A stretch of 64,000 nt of DNA, taken from the NCBI GenBank assembly GCA_002633005.1, contig NMRA01000388.1, forward strand, positions 62,001-126,000, in the 5' to 3' direction. Position numbers and translations under genes: made by a program. The notes under the pieces are model-generated. The model did no database searches. It was given only the letters and a program-made list of their open reading frames with translations, and was not told the origin of the DNA. Source of the stretch: Phoronis australis (lineage: Eukaryota > Phoronida > Phoronidae). Of this stretch, positions 1 through 12,339 are shown piece by piece; the first letter of the stretch is position 1, and every line of letters starts with the position of its first letter.

Positions 1-175
1 AGTTAAGTATTTGTCATCTTAATATCCATGCCTAAAAATTTTTAACTTTTGTGAGCAATCAAAGCAGGTTTTAATTTAAACGCTAGTAGGCCTATATTTT
101 ATCTCATGTAACCAATCCGTGCTCTGTATTTTAAACAACGAAACGCGCGTTTTATTTCAGACGAACAAATGCAGT

Positions 176-262
176 GGTAGTCGCAGTAGCGGAAGAAGTA
201 GCAGTAGCAGGCGCGAGAGCGGCAGCGGTAGCGGCGGCAGCGGCAGCGACAGCTGCAGTAGT
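176..262 (+). repeat. GC-rich trinucleotide (GCRGYA-like) tract
   Basis: A run of imperfect GCA/GTA/GCG triplets follows a pyrimidine stretch ending in TTTCAG at about 160, which resembles a splice acceptor. Read in one frame it gives a Ser/Gly/Arg-rich peptide that soon stops. It could be a low-complexity exon edge, but a simple repeat is the safer reading. Confidence 0.6.
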
Positions 263-1398
263 ACGTTTTATTTCATATCATGAAAAAATACAATATTGAA
301 TTAGAGAAGGCCCTGTGAAGGCTAGTCAGGGCCTAGTATGCACTCAGATGGGAAATTCATATAAGAACGTGTTACTTCAGTGACATGTGATGACTCGCGT
401 CTGAACCCCATTGTCGCCCACGTATTGCCCACACCCTCACGTGCCGGGTATTTTGTTCATGCAGCTGAGAAGCTAGTCTGTTCGATTGAGCACCAATGGC
501 CTAACAAGTATGTAGCAGTGTCTGCCAACAGGAGCACCTTTAGTGTTAAATTTGTTTGCCTTGCATAGTTGAATGCCAAATTGTTGTTTAATTGTCACTC
601 AAAATTCTTTTGAATATTTAGCTGTTTTGATTTGGGCAGACGACATGACGTTCTTTCTGGAAGGAGGCAGACGATGATTGTACAAGCATGTGACGCGGTC
701 ATTACGAATACCGCGCGTGTCCAACAGGGTTGGCTTTGAAGTTTTGGACACAAACTGCAACAAAGGGCATAAATCAGGGAGCAGACGATATTCTAAAAAT
801 GCCGGATGTTTCAAATTATGACGGAGGGACGATAGGTCATTCACACTGAAATGACTTATGGCTCAAATAGATGGCTACGTGTACCTTTAGACTACCGTTA
901 GCTAGTCTTGCTCTTATTTTTTCTATAATCATTGCATTGACAGTTTTAGGAGATTACAAGTATTTTTATTAGATTACAATTTATTTTAATTAAAAATTGC
1001 AACTCAAGCGATCGCACTGTACTAATGTTTCAAATAGGAAGAATGCCTTATTTCCTTGTCATAATTAAAGTTAAATACCAGCTCTTGTAATCAAAAGCTT
1101 TGTTATGACTAAATGCCACTAAACACTAAAATTTACTAAGATTGGGGAAATTTGAGCGAAACTAACTATTTTACGGTTTTGTTCTCAATCTGTTGGCATG
1201 GTAACAAAACGAGAGAATTATAATGAAAGGGATAGAAAATTCGGAATTTACATTATACTAAATAGATATCATAATGTAAATTAATGTGTTTTATTAAAAT
1301 AAAGCACATTAATTCAATAACAGAATGATCACAAGGCCGAAGAAAGGGCATAATTTGATTAGTTCTGGTCCTGAGCCCATGCAAAGCACCATCGCTTG
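263..1398. other. no gene seen
   Basis: AT-rich sequence with only short, unconvincing frames. A small palindromic AT-rich patch lies near 1,250-1,315, around an ATAATGTAAATTAATGTG stretch. No recognisable product. Confidence 0.6.
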
Positions 1399-1807
1399 CC
1401 TGGGCCCGGTCTCTAATCTTTGTACTCGAAACGAACTCGAAACTATTTTTGGCAATTTCTCTGCTCCTTTTGTGCGAACTTAAGATAATTGGTTATCAGA
1501 CTGTGCTCGAATACATTATAGTTTATGCATAGGAATTTCTAGTTCAAGTTTGCCCTTGAAGACCCTTATATTCGTGCTACAAACTCGAGTAAAAACTCGA
1601 AATTTCGAGTTCAAACTCGAACTTATTGCTTTAATATTGGGTTAACAAACTGTGAACTAAGGGCAATAAATTAGCTACGTAAGTTATTGTGTACTTGAGC
1701 ATAGAATAATAGACACTTATCTTGAGTTCGCCCAAAAGTAGAGTAGAAAATGCCAAACCTAATTTCGAGTTCCATTTTGAGTAAAAAGATTGGAGACCGG
1801 GCCCTGG
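1399..1807. mobile_element. MITE-like element with GGGCCCGGTCTC termini
   Basis: The two ends are inverted copies: CCTGGGCCCGGTCTCTAATC at the left, and at the right a sequence whose complement reads CCAGGGCCCGGTCTCCAATC. The interior is rich in ACTCGAAA/TTTCGAGT words arranged in both orientations. There is no coding capacity. The rightmost ~110 bp recurs, inverted, at 45,508-45,621 inside the large transposon copy 2, with only a few differences, so this is a dispersed family. No clear target duplication is visible. Confidence 0.65.
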
Positions 1808-2767
1808 TGATCCAACGGTAGCGGTGACAAGTATACACTACACTGTAGTTGTCTTATGATAATCGTGCTAAAAGCATTATACGGACATGCTGGGTTGTGA
1901 TGAGGACATGGTCCCGACCATTGTGTTACGCTGCAAACAATCACGCGTTTTACTGCAATTTCCCTCAGTTCCCAGTCACAGTCTCATCATGATTATTTAG
2001 TGTTTGGCAAACCAACGAACTAAATCCTAACAAACAAGACGCCCTGAGAAAGTGTTGAATATTGCCACTGAATTTTGATAAACGAGCAACAGATATTTGA
2101 ATTTTAGGAAGCTAAACTTAGTTGCAGACTGCAAACCAGAATTTTTATTTACTTCAACCCTTTACTGACAGATGATAAGCATGATTGAAGTGTCCAACTT
2201 CTTCCTCTTCTACATTTACAAAAAAGAGAAAATCAGCTCTGACAACACGAACAGACTTACACGCACACAAATGTTCGGTTGTATGTCTGTTGGCTACATT
2301 TTCACGAACATTGATCAAATTTCTATTGCTTACGCAAAGGCACTATAACCATATTCTAGTGTTAAAAACATTAACTTTCTTTACAAGAATTTTTGTTCCT
2401 CAAAACCAATGTGTTATAGCGTTCTGATCATTTCTATGAATTGAAAATTGCTACAATAACGTCTGGAACATTCAAACTGACAAATTTCTTCGGTGACTAA
2501 AACTTACCCACTGTGAAAAGCACCTTAATGTTAATGGGTCTGATCTGAAGTAACAGCGCCCTATCGGTTACTCTCAAGCTTAGAAATCATTTCTATCAGA
2601 GAAACAAAAAGAGGCCGATTTTATAACACTAAGTGGTCTATAACCAAAAATTGTTTTTTGGAAGAAGGGCGGGCATTTATTGCAGTTTTAAACGCCTGAG
2701 ATTTGAGACGAAACTCGGAAATGTCTATGTAAGGACACTATTCGCAGTCAACAGCAATCTATGACTA
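1808..2767. other. no gene seen
   Basis: No supported feature. The 80-codon frame at 2,185-2,427 has no recognisable composition or motif. Confidence 0.55.
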
Positions 2768-3007
2768 GGGGCCGGTTCCAAGAAACTGACTTGAGTTCAT
2801 TTTTTACTTAAGTCTAAGATTTGTCGTAACTTCCAAACTTTCAAACTTGCACATTTGGAAAGGTAGTCAAACTTGGCTCATACACTTAAGTCAAACTTAA
2901 GATCTCTTTCTTGATTTGGTTTTGAGACAAATTTAAGTTTATATTTTAGAATTTACTAAAATTTAAGATTTGTCTTAGCTAAGTCAGTTTTGTTGGAAAG
3001 GGCCCCT
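2768..3007. mobile_element. short MITE-like TIR element
   Basis: About 240 bp bounded by inverted ends. The left reads GGGGCCGGTTCCAAGAAACT and continues GACTTGAG. The complement of the right end reads AGGGGCCCTTTCCAACAAAA and continues CTGACTTAG. The interior holds repeated ACTTAAG, CTTAAG and AAGTCTAAG words in both orientations. It is non-coding. Ends match at roughly four fifths of positions. Confidence 0.6.
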
Positions 3008-6000
3008 GGTCTACAGGCAATAAAGTTGTAAGTTTCATTGAAACCCATAATGTTAAAAATACTCGTTTCTCCAGTGAACAGGCCAGACCACAAATTCGTC
3101 CAAAGCCAAACATTGGTAGGTCATCTGTGGAACGTTGTTTCCAAAGCTGTTGTGCACTTTTGGGGCGTCAGCCAAAATACAGACTTGTTATGTCATCTTT
3201 TACGTAACTTGTTTGGAAAACACCGAAACAGACAAAACACACTAACTCCGCCGATCAGAACATGTATGTGAGTTCGTACTGTCCAATCACGAAGAGCATA
3301 AACAGACAAGATGCAAATTAGAGTTTTTGCATAAGTAGACATTTTTATCTTGCAACGGTACCTATTGAAACAATCGAATATTCATTTTGCAGATGAAAGG
3401 TAAACAAGCCATTGCACAGAACTTCACACACAAATTCTGTTCAAGCACAGCTGAGAAGACGATCAATATAATCTGGAGATTTCTGTTTATGTATCTTACT
3501 TAACTTGTCGTTCATCATTTAATGGAGACAGTAGTTTATAACGGCAACAACTTAGTTATAAGGATTATCATAATTTAATAACAAATTTCAAAATTTCTAA
3601 TTATTCCTTAATAGCATGAATTAGGTGACAACACGCACTAGGTGATGAGTTGGATTAATCGTGGAGACAATACATAAGGCATCCTGAACTGTCACATATT
3701 TTTTTCTTGTAAACGCACAAGGGGTGGATTAAGTTGCAAAACTAAGGCAGGAGTTATCCACAGACACTTTACAATGCGGAAAACGTTCACAACAAATACA
3801 GTCTCAATGTTTCCGTTTATAGATAAACATCATCCCAATATGTTTCCCATTGCGATGCGGGTATTACTGGGTGATTTCAGAAATCCAATACGAAACAAAT
3901 AAATAGTGACGACTTAGGTAATCAGACCGTAACAAAGTGCGTGTATTGTCAGTGTAGGTGAATATAGTGAAGAATACTAAAATAGCAAGTCTGTAAGACA
4001 AAACGATATCAAGAGAGGAACACCTTTGTATTGCAAAATGCACCTTTGTTGTCTTAATTCGTCAAAATAGACATAAATCAGAGTAAAATATTGATGTTTT
4101 ACTTTTCACAATTAACGAAAATGGAGTATGAGAATCGAATAATGAGACTTGACAGTTAAAAACACACTATAAACAAAAGTATTGCAGTAATCAGCGTGAT
4201 CAGGTAATGGGTAAAGTACTTGATGTTATAAATTTGATTTTTCTGGCCGAGTTTCAACTCAGATTGATATAAACAAATATACGTGGAAGGTCAAGAGGTT
4301 TGAATACGGACCAAGGCCAATATTTGTACTTCTTCGGTGTTTTTCCGACTCCTAATCAAACACATTTATCGTAAAATCTAAGCAGTGGGGGTACGCAGCT
4401 CATCGACTGATATTAAAATTGTGACTGCTGGGTGAGAACGGCTGACACAAAATGTGACAGGTCACTCGGATTTCTGAACTTTAAATGCATATTCGATATT
4501 GTTGAAGACGACAAACTGGGAAACGTAGTGACTGAGTTTACAATTTGTGTTTTCGCAGCAGCGATCTTTAGAACACGTACCAGCAACGTGCTCACGATTG
4601 CCACTAACGGACGATCAAAGTGAGCAACTTAAATCCGGAACAAAGTTTGCTCCCCGACTGAAATATAGTAATGCCAGTGATAACCGAGAATACTCTGTTG
4701 ATGTTTTCTAAGGTAATTGCGAGATTGATACAAGATACTGGGAAATTGAAATTCACCGCAAGAAAATAACCTCCAAGCAATGAAGAGTAACCTGTAACAA
4801 GCTGTACAATTCACCAGATTTATAGTTCATTTTCATTATTAAAAAACCTGGTTAACAAATGCCTTGATGACAAGAGACAGAAGTTCGTATAACCTAATGA
4901 CAAGACACCACGTTCCTACCTCTCTTCTTTCTCATCCTTTTTCGTTTCGCCAGACAGCCAGTTATTGCCAGAATACACAAAACAATCGTCATGAAAACCA
5001 AGCTGAGCTTCATGGTAATAGCATGTCCGCGCAAAGACGTTGGTTGTCCGATCAACACAGATACAAATTTGGATTTAACAATTGCTTCACATCATCTTTC
5101 CGTGTGATTATCTTCGAACATATTTCATAAACATGGACAACGGCGGTTTAACTCGTTAACCGCGGCTTCCCTTTGTGGTTAACGTGTAAAAATCCACTGA
5201 GATATTGGATCCGCTGCTTTTTAAAAAGCGATCACGTAATTTTACGCTCAATTAGTCCTTAGCCTGCGACGCACAGTCATGTTATTTTGTCTGACATGAC
5301 TAGCCCCAAGGCCCGCAGTGAAAACTAGAGCAGGTTACTAACGTCTCTGATTAACGCATTCTCTCAGGTAAAAACGAAAGACTATAAGCGAGCCTACTCC
5401 ATAGCACGAGAATCCCTGTTAGCTTGGTAGAGGACCCGGCCTCATCTTCTAGCCTAGGGTTTTACGCATTTCCTAACGCGTCCTGTGACCGCGTGGATTA
5501 AAATTTAATTGATGACTTAATGGCGCTGCCTGGCAACCGTCTGCTTTCCGACAAACATGTCGGAAATGCACGGAACCACAGACTGCTTTTCACGGGTGCT
5601 CAGTTTACGAAAAATCCAATGTCTCCCAGTCTAGAGCTACTGCGGAAAGAATAGAAAAATCAAGAAATCATTTGTATCACATGTTCATTGATTCTACTAT
5701 GGACATGCGCAGACGCAGTTCTGCAACTCTACTAAGTGCATGTGAAACAGACGTCTCGCTCCAGTACAAACACGTAAACATACACGGTGACTGACGGCGA
5801 CTTGTTAACAGAGAGCAACGCAGACTTCAAAAGTTTTGGAAATCAGCAGCTATAGCGCGTCATGTCGTCCAGGGTTTCCGTGTTTGCAAATTGTTTTTGA
5901 CAGGTGAGAAAAAGGGCAGGCGCCATTCCTTTAATTATAATGGGGAAAACGTCACATGTTTCGGATAAGGTTATTACGCAGAAGGTGCGACTGGGTACAG

Positions 6001-7898
6001 GAGACGCGTCTTCACCGTGAAGAATTAAACACTTGACGATCAAAAAATCTCTCAGTTTTGATATGCCCGAAGTTTCCAACGCACAAGTTTCCAATTCTAA
6101 AATTTTTATTCACTGAAATCATTATCACTATCGTAGCAGTGTTAAGGGGTTAGGCACATTTTTAATTTATCGTTGATTTTCATATTTTGGTCTGTAAAAA
6201 ATGTTGTCATCAAAGTGGTTTTTTCGTTACAGACGCCTAAGCACTGGCACCTGTGGCAAAATGTGTAATTTGCATGAGTTACTGAAAATCCATTTAATGA
6301 CTGAAATCCTTTCGAAAACGGACCAGTTTCGTTGTATGATATCTGCTTTGTGTATAATTATTTTTCCCTGTTTAGTGTTTTTCTTACGTTAGCGTAAGTA
6401 ACTTTTTTCAGGATTTCGAGTACCTCAAATTATAGCGTTTACACGGTTATTTTTTCTTTTATCTCATTTTTCATTTTGATGCCCATCGCACTTTCTATGA
6501 AATAAGAAAAAATAGAATTTGAGCTTCTCAAAGGTATACCAAATTCAAGATTACAATTATCGTCTGCATTTCATTAGATGACGAGTTATGTTGTTGGGAT
6601 TGTGATGAGAACAATGTAAGACAAGAAATTTCGTCTTTCATAAATCAAAAATTGCCGTTTTGAATTAAGTCGCACCTGTTATTGGGAGCAATGCCAAATT
6701 AACTAAAACACATCGCAAAATAAATATGTTTCAAAATTGAATAATTTGTCACTTGAAATGAAAAATCACATTCAAATGTTTTATAAGTTAGTCAACAAAG
6801 ACTGCTGGCAAGGCTTTTTGGCATTAACTTATGTCTAACCCTACGTTACGTTATGTCTAGTTAAGCTACTCATTGCTGGACGCTCACTCAGAACATCGTA
6901 ATGATTCATGCAAACTGCATAAAACTTACACAGACCCTAGGTCTCAAAACTGTCACTGGTGTATTTTTATGACCTAAATAAGATTTTGCTCTAGGGCGTT
7001 TGTACAGGAACCTTGCGAGGAGCGCTGTGATCAGGTCTTACAATACTTCATTTAAGCTATCATAGACTAGCACTCCTGAGAAGAGGAACTGGGTACTGTA
7101 GCGGTAAAGTTCACCGGACAATCGAAGCAATAGAGGAGACAATCATGTAACATGTTTCCGTGTTACCATAGGCGAGTATTGATAAAACTCATTGTTGTCA
7201 AGGAGATGGAAAAATTATCACAAGCAATGATGCCCATAAGATTACGTACGCCACAACGATGGGAGTAGAAATTAGAATACGTTTCGCACAGGCTGCATTT
7301 AATTTAACAACACCTGGAGGTGACCGAACTGTACAGATCTTTTCAAATGAGTTGTCTAAATCGTATTAACTTTATAATCAGAGACAAAAGTATGTACAAT
7401 GCGTTTTAAGGATTATTTCAAATGTCTTTAAAGACTACTTTGTCCATTTCATTTGCTCATAATTGTTTTATTTTGAAACAAACAATTTGGTCCAGACATT
7501 TCTGGCCGTAGGTACTCAACATTTCCTGTTTGTTTCGTTGACATAAAGACTACGTCACGAATCCGTATTTTCTAATGTAGATATAAACCGAATAACAATT
7601 AAATGAATTCAAGACAAGCACGAGATAATTGAAAACCGGAAGAGATTGGTGTGCCAATCATTCACTTGAAGGACATTTTCGGTTTTATGGTCAAAAACAC
7701 ATTTTTGGGGTTTATTGTTGAATGGGACATATCTCTGACATATCTATTGAAGTTATTAGCTTTGACCAGAATTATAAAACAACGTAATCCATTTTTTGAG
7801 ATTTTGTTATCGTTAATTAGGCCTATCTACGTTCGCTGAAATCAAGGTCGGTGACTTTACCAGTAAAACGAGCTTAAAAATTCTGTGCCATTTACCGA
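3008..7898. other. no gene seen; low-complexity intergenic or intronic sequence
   Basis: Many short frames occur on both strands (the longest near 4,864-5,130 and 5,843-6,094), but none has recognisable domains or a convincing exon structure. Sequence around 6,138-6,860 looks like old repeat material (GGGGTTAGGCAC near one end, TCTAACCC near the other), but the match between the ends is too weak to call. Confidence 0.5.
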
Positions 7899-7970
7899 GT
7901 GGGATTTAGCTCTGCCAGCAGAGCGTCAGCCTGCAACCGCAGGGCTTGCAGGTTCAAGATCAGAAAATCA
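7899..7970 (+). repeat. tRNA-derived SINE-like relic
   Basis: Contains an A-box-like TTAGCTCTGCCAGCAGAGC, which folds as a D-arm (GCTC/GAGC), and 30 bases on a B-box-like GGTTCAAGATC. A CCTGC/GCAGG hairpin sits between them. The T-arm and acceptor stem do not close, so this is not a working tRNA gene. It is best read as the 5' head of a tRNA-derived SINE or a tRNA pseudogene. Confidence 0.5.
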
Positions 7971-9639
7971 CATTTCTGGCATATAATGTCCCTTTAAGAA
8001 GCCTCCTGGTGCACATTCCGATTTTTGGTTTCCTAGAAAGAGAACCACTGCCTCCAGACCAGCAGAAGTAACAAGAGGTAAAATGAGGGAATGTGCGCGA
8101 TGCATCGTAACGTAAAAACAAACAGCGCTAAATTAATTAGCACAGGGGATGAAACAAACTCTCACCACGGGCCGCACACGTAGTACGCAGAAGATAAACT
8201 CCAGCTGGCAAACACGCACATACATTTGGAAGTGTAAGAGACCAACGTGCGCGACCTCTTTCCACGTGTAATTGTAATAGACAAGAAACGATTGTCATGT
8301 TTACCGGCGGTTTTCACTTTGGGAAAAGGACTGATAGCAAATAAGCGGCAGATTTTCTACTCATAAAACAACACGGCTATCGGTGACATATACGCACAAA
8401 CAACATAGTTACGCTCAGGTGAGAACCACGACACACCTCAGTAGACAACTAAGTACCCTGACCGTGAAGCACATCATCTCAAAATATCGCCGAATGTCGC
8501 ACAGGATACTTAACTCTTGAAGGGGGTCTACAACAACGTGTAAAATTAATAATTTCAAGGCAAAAACTACGGCGATGCGTATTTATTAGATAAGTATTAA
8601 ATCCATAAAATTAAATATGAATCGCTGACGTCAGATTATTAAAGATCTCTATTCCAGACTAAAGGGCAGCGACCTCTAAAGACCAGTTATTACACTACCT
8701 ATTTGTCCGTGGTAAGAATGCCCCGTGTGTTGTTGTTATGCGGGTTCCGAGATAACGATTTTGGTTCCGTGGTAGCAGTCTATAATCTATGGTGGTAGGA
8801 ATTTACTTCTCGACCCCCCTGAGCACGCAGACTACTAAAAACACTCTGATTCACCTGGACCTTTTGGTTTTCAACGTTCGTGGCATTAATGTTAATTTAA
8901 AGCCGCAAAAAACAGCTTTCCGTTGAACGAAGTCATCCTTTGATTTAAAACACTACACGCAATAAACGTGGTCCCTACTTGATCCTTACTCAGATGAGAA
9001 ACGATTTCTGGTCTTACAAAAATCTGACGACTCGCTTTTGCTCGAGACCATGCTCGGGCGAATACAATGACGTCACAAGTCCGACACTTGTAAAGCCTAA
9101 TCTCAATCAATAACGAACTGCAGTGTCATTTCTTTCCTCGTCAAGAAATCATACCTAAGGAACAATATGAGACCTATTTCATAAGAGTCAGTAGTCTCAA
9201 TTTAAAATCAAAACATTTCCACAGAAGGCGCATTTATAATAGGGTTGTACACTTCGATATCCTGGATGCCGTGGCCAAAAATGTATAGTTCGTTAAGGCG
9301 TGTTTTTGAAAAATGGTCTCCCGCTTTTTTGTTAGCAAAAGGTCCACTTAGTCAGAAATTCGAGCCCCCCATGTTAAAGGCTGGGTGCCCGCATGTAAAC
9401 GAGTACCTGTCCGAGAGTAAAAACGTGCTTCTCATGTACAGAATAAATTGCTCTACGCGTAGCTGTGGCAAATTTCTTACGTAGAATAGGGATGTTACGT
9501 ATTGCGTACCTATATCGCAGGTCCAGGGGACTAATCTCTATTTACAAAACTCGACTCGAAAATTAAAAGGATGCCAAACCCGGTTTTGCCCTATTACTAG
9601 GTATTAAATTTTTGGATAATAAAATGACGTTTTGAAACG
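7971..9639. other. no gene seen
   Basis: No supported gene. Frames at 8,892-9,110 and 9,245-9,484 look random. Confidence 0.5.
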
Positions 9640-9900
9640 CTCGACAACCTTCAAAAGTTTGGACGAAATTTAAAAACTCATTTCAAAGAATAAGCGAGTC
9701 ATGTTCAAGCGTGACATAGGCTTTAGGCGAGTTACACGGCAACTGTAAGGAAAGACCACCCATCTAGAACCATAGCATCCTATCTGAATATGACTTTCAA
9801 ATTGATTCCAGCTTTTATCTTTCAAGCTTGACTACAAAGATGCATTGAGAGGTGACATAACGATGATTGGTTGAAATCATCAAAACAGGGTTTAGTCTTC
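9640..9900 (+). repeat. dispersed repeat family R1, copy A
   Basis: Shares a core with copies at 14,230-14,500 and 18,300-18,480. The pattern is a GTGAC word, then an AGGCGAGTTAC-like word, an (A/C)AACTG word and GGAAAGACC. Copy A also shares the downstream GACATAACGA...TTGAAATCA segment with copy B. Non-coding in all three. Confidence 0.6.
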
Positions 9901-12230
9901 TTTTAACTTGAACCTATCGACTTGGTAAACCTACAAATTTATATTCAAACCATGCGGCGTTATTGGTTACTAAGTTTCGTATATGAGTCTACTAGACGTG
10001 TGACAAAAGTGTTGGTAGTTTCAGTGTTTAAAACAATAACGAAAATGGTAGCGTTTTAACCAGACAAACGACCTCTTGGCGAAGAGGTTATTTTCGCCAG
10101 CATTTAGTTTGTTTCCTCACCACCCGAATCGCGAAATTTGATTTCAAAACTTGTTCACACAGCTGCCATAGCGACACTAAAACAAGGGCATCTTACCCCT
10201 ACACATGTGTGTCCTTTGGACTGGAGTGAGCGTTCCTGCTACAACGCCAGCAGTTGTGGGGTAAACCACAAGCAACCTGAGTACCAGCAAAGGTGCCACT
10301 TAATAGCGATCATGTATGAGTAGTGTTACATACGAATCCCTCATATTAATCGCCAAATACTTACAATTCTACAGGCATCACGTGACGGCAATCACTCAAC
10401 TTAATAGCTAAAGTGGCACTCAATGGTTTTTTTCGAGCCACAGTAAAATTGGCGCCTGCTGGATTGGCTGGACAATTTGTGTTACCACTTCCTATAGGGA
10501 AGACAAGTTTTGGCTGGAAATTCGGGTACCCCTCAAACTTAGCGAAAAAACGGACTGGTTGACACCTATTTTCTTCCGAAGTTTTTTGGAATCTGGAGTG
10601 TTTTTGCATTCTGAGTGTGTTGTCTGCTGGTACCTAGCAATTGCAGAAGAGTCGTGGTTTTGGGTCGAAAACTGCCAATTTGTGTATTTTTGCTTGTTCA
10701 TTGGCATCGCCGGCTTCGCACTTTGAATGCAAACGTTTTAGACTGTAGGCAAGCTTTGTGTATGGTCAGTACCTGCATAGACTTGCACATGTTTCATATT
10801 TTGTGGATTTGCTGTAGAAAAAATAAACTGCTTTCCCTCACTTCAACCTACTTGACGAGTATTCCGACTGGCTACAAATGTATAGCTTTCCATAAAATCA
10901 TGTGTTTATTGCCTGCCATGTTTCGTACTGAATGTAAACTTGTCGTGGACATAATTCAGTACGCGTACAAAAATAACATACGCGCGATAATTAGGTTCGC
11001 GAAGCGTAAACGTAACTTTCTCACTCTCAGTGAACATTTCTGTGTAGACCTATTCTGCGCGTAAAATAAGCACATTCTTAAGCGCAGAATGTACTTGTTT
11101 AAGAACCCATTGGAACATCATACCCGTGAATAATAAATGCGCTCGTGAAGAAAGGTGTTTTTGTCATAAGAAAAAATCTGTTTTGAATTGTGTCAGTTAG
11201 CAGAACTCACGGCCATTTGTCGTCTTCTATCCTCGTTTCAGGGCTTCTACACACGGTGTTCAGAAACAACTTATGATGTGGACTCTTGCTCTGGGTAATC
11301 ACTGGACCCTACTGTCATGGGCAAAAGTGAAGGTGAAATGACTTGGGGGAACCACTGAGGCTTCTGGGTAGAAGGCTGAGTGAGATGACCAGGTAAGCGG
11401 ATTCAGTGGTGATTGTGGACGCTATCTGTGAACAGTAACTTGGTTCAAATGTCAAGGACCAACGGTATGCGCGAAAGTGACCTCCGTACTTCGGCTAACT
11501 CTCTCAGTAAGAGCCTAATGATTACATATATACATGATAGCAGTGTTCTCATGGTTCCAAACCATGTGCTCAATGCAATGGGTCCGACCCTTTTGGATTG
11601 CGCAAGTCCGATACATCGGATCACCTGCAAATCTTTTTCTAGCACAACTCACACATTACGGAAATGTAGTTCGACACATATGCGCGCTTTCAACATTTTG
11701 CTTGAGTGACCAGATTTAAGCTTCGATGTTGTGTTGCCAAAAGAAAAACCATAAGAAAATACATTGGAACTATTATTACATATACACCTACATAGGGATG
11801 TACATGTCCCCTGAAGCTAGGAAACAGTAAGCACTATAGACCGATACCAAAAGTTTTTCATGTATTTACTGACGAAGTAAAAACATGGCTAAGCTAAGTA
11901 GCAGACATACAGGCGTGATCATCTTGACTGAGTCGTCAGACAAGATTTTCAGGACTACCAAGATTTCCGAAAGAATACCCACCAAAACAAAGTCACCATC
12001 GGGGCTCTTTAAGGAACAATGACAGAAAAAGCCGCCCGCCCCCACGCGGTCTCTTTTGGGATCGTATTCAATTCTGGCACTGTACAAAGGTGCCAAATAC
12101 GGCAAATTGTCATCATTTTCTTAAAGGACCATTAAAATATTTCAAGTTGATCGATATGTCAAATGAGGCGTCGCCGAACTAGTTTTAATGGATCCAAACT
12201 GCCGGTAAAGTGGAAACGAGCGCGTGTTCT
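9901..12230. other. no gene seen; one long but unconvincing frame
   Basis: The plus-strand frame 10,615-11,064 (149 codons) is long for this composition, but it is rich in Cys and Leu in a random-looking way, lacks motifs, and is not bounded by convincing splice sites. A small hairpin (TTCTGCGC/GCGCAGAA) lies near 11,054-11,090. Confidence 0.5.
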
Positions 12231-12339
12231 GTAGATGCGAGAATCTCGCGACAATGCGAGATCACGCAAGTCTTCGCGAGATATCGCCATGCGAAGCACG
12301 TGATCATAGTATCTTCCTTCGCGAGATTCTTGTGTCTAC
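12231..12339. mobile_element. short palindrome-rich MITE, copy 1
   Basis: Ends are inverted: GTAGATGCGAGAATCTCGCG at the left, against GTAGACACAAGAATCTCGCG as the complement of the right. The centre contains GCAAGTCTTCGCGAGATATC followed by GCACGTGATCA. A diverged inverted copy of the centre lies at 17,178-17,290. It is very CpG-rich for this window and non-coding. Confidence 0.6.

Noticed and set aside
176-262. Ser/Gly-rich exon
   Set aside because: Simple triplet repeat, with no downstream donor that keeps a frame.
6130-6860. A ~700-bp transposon with GGGGTTAGGCAC ends
   Set aside because: Only about eight bases match between the two ends, which could easily be chance.
7899-7970. Functional tRNA gene
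   Set aside because: The T-arm and acceptor stem do not pair.
10615-11064. 149-codon plus-strand frame as a gene
   Set aside because: No motif, erratic composition, no supporting splice or start context. Long frames of this size arise by chance in 64 kb read in six frames.
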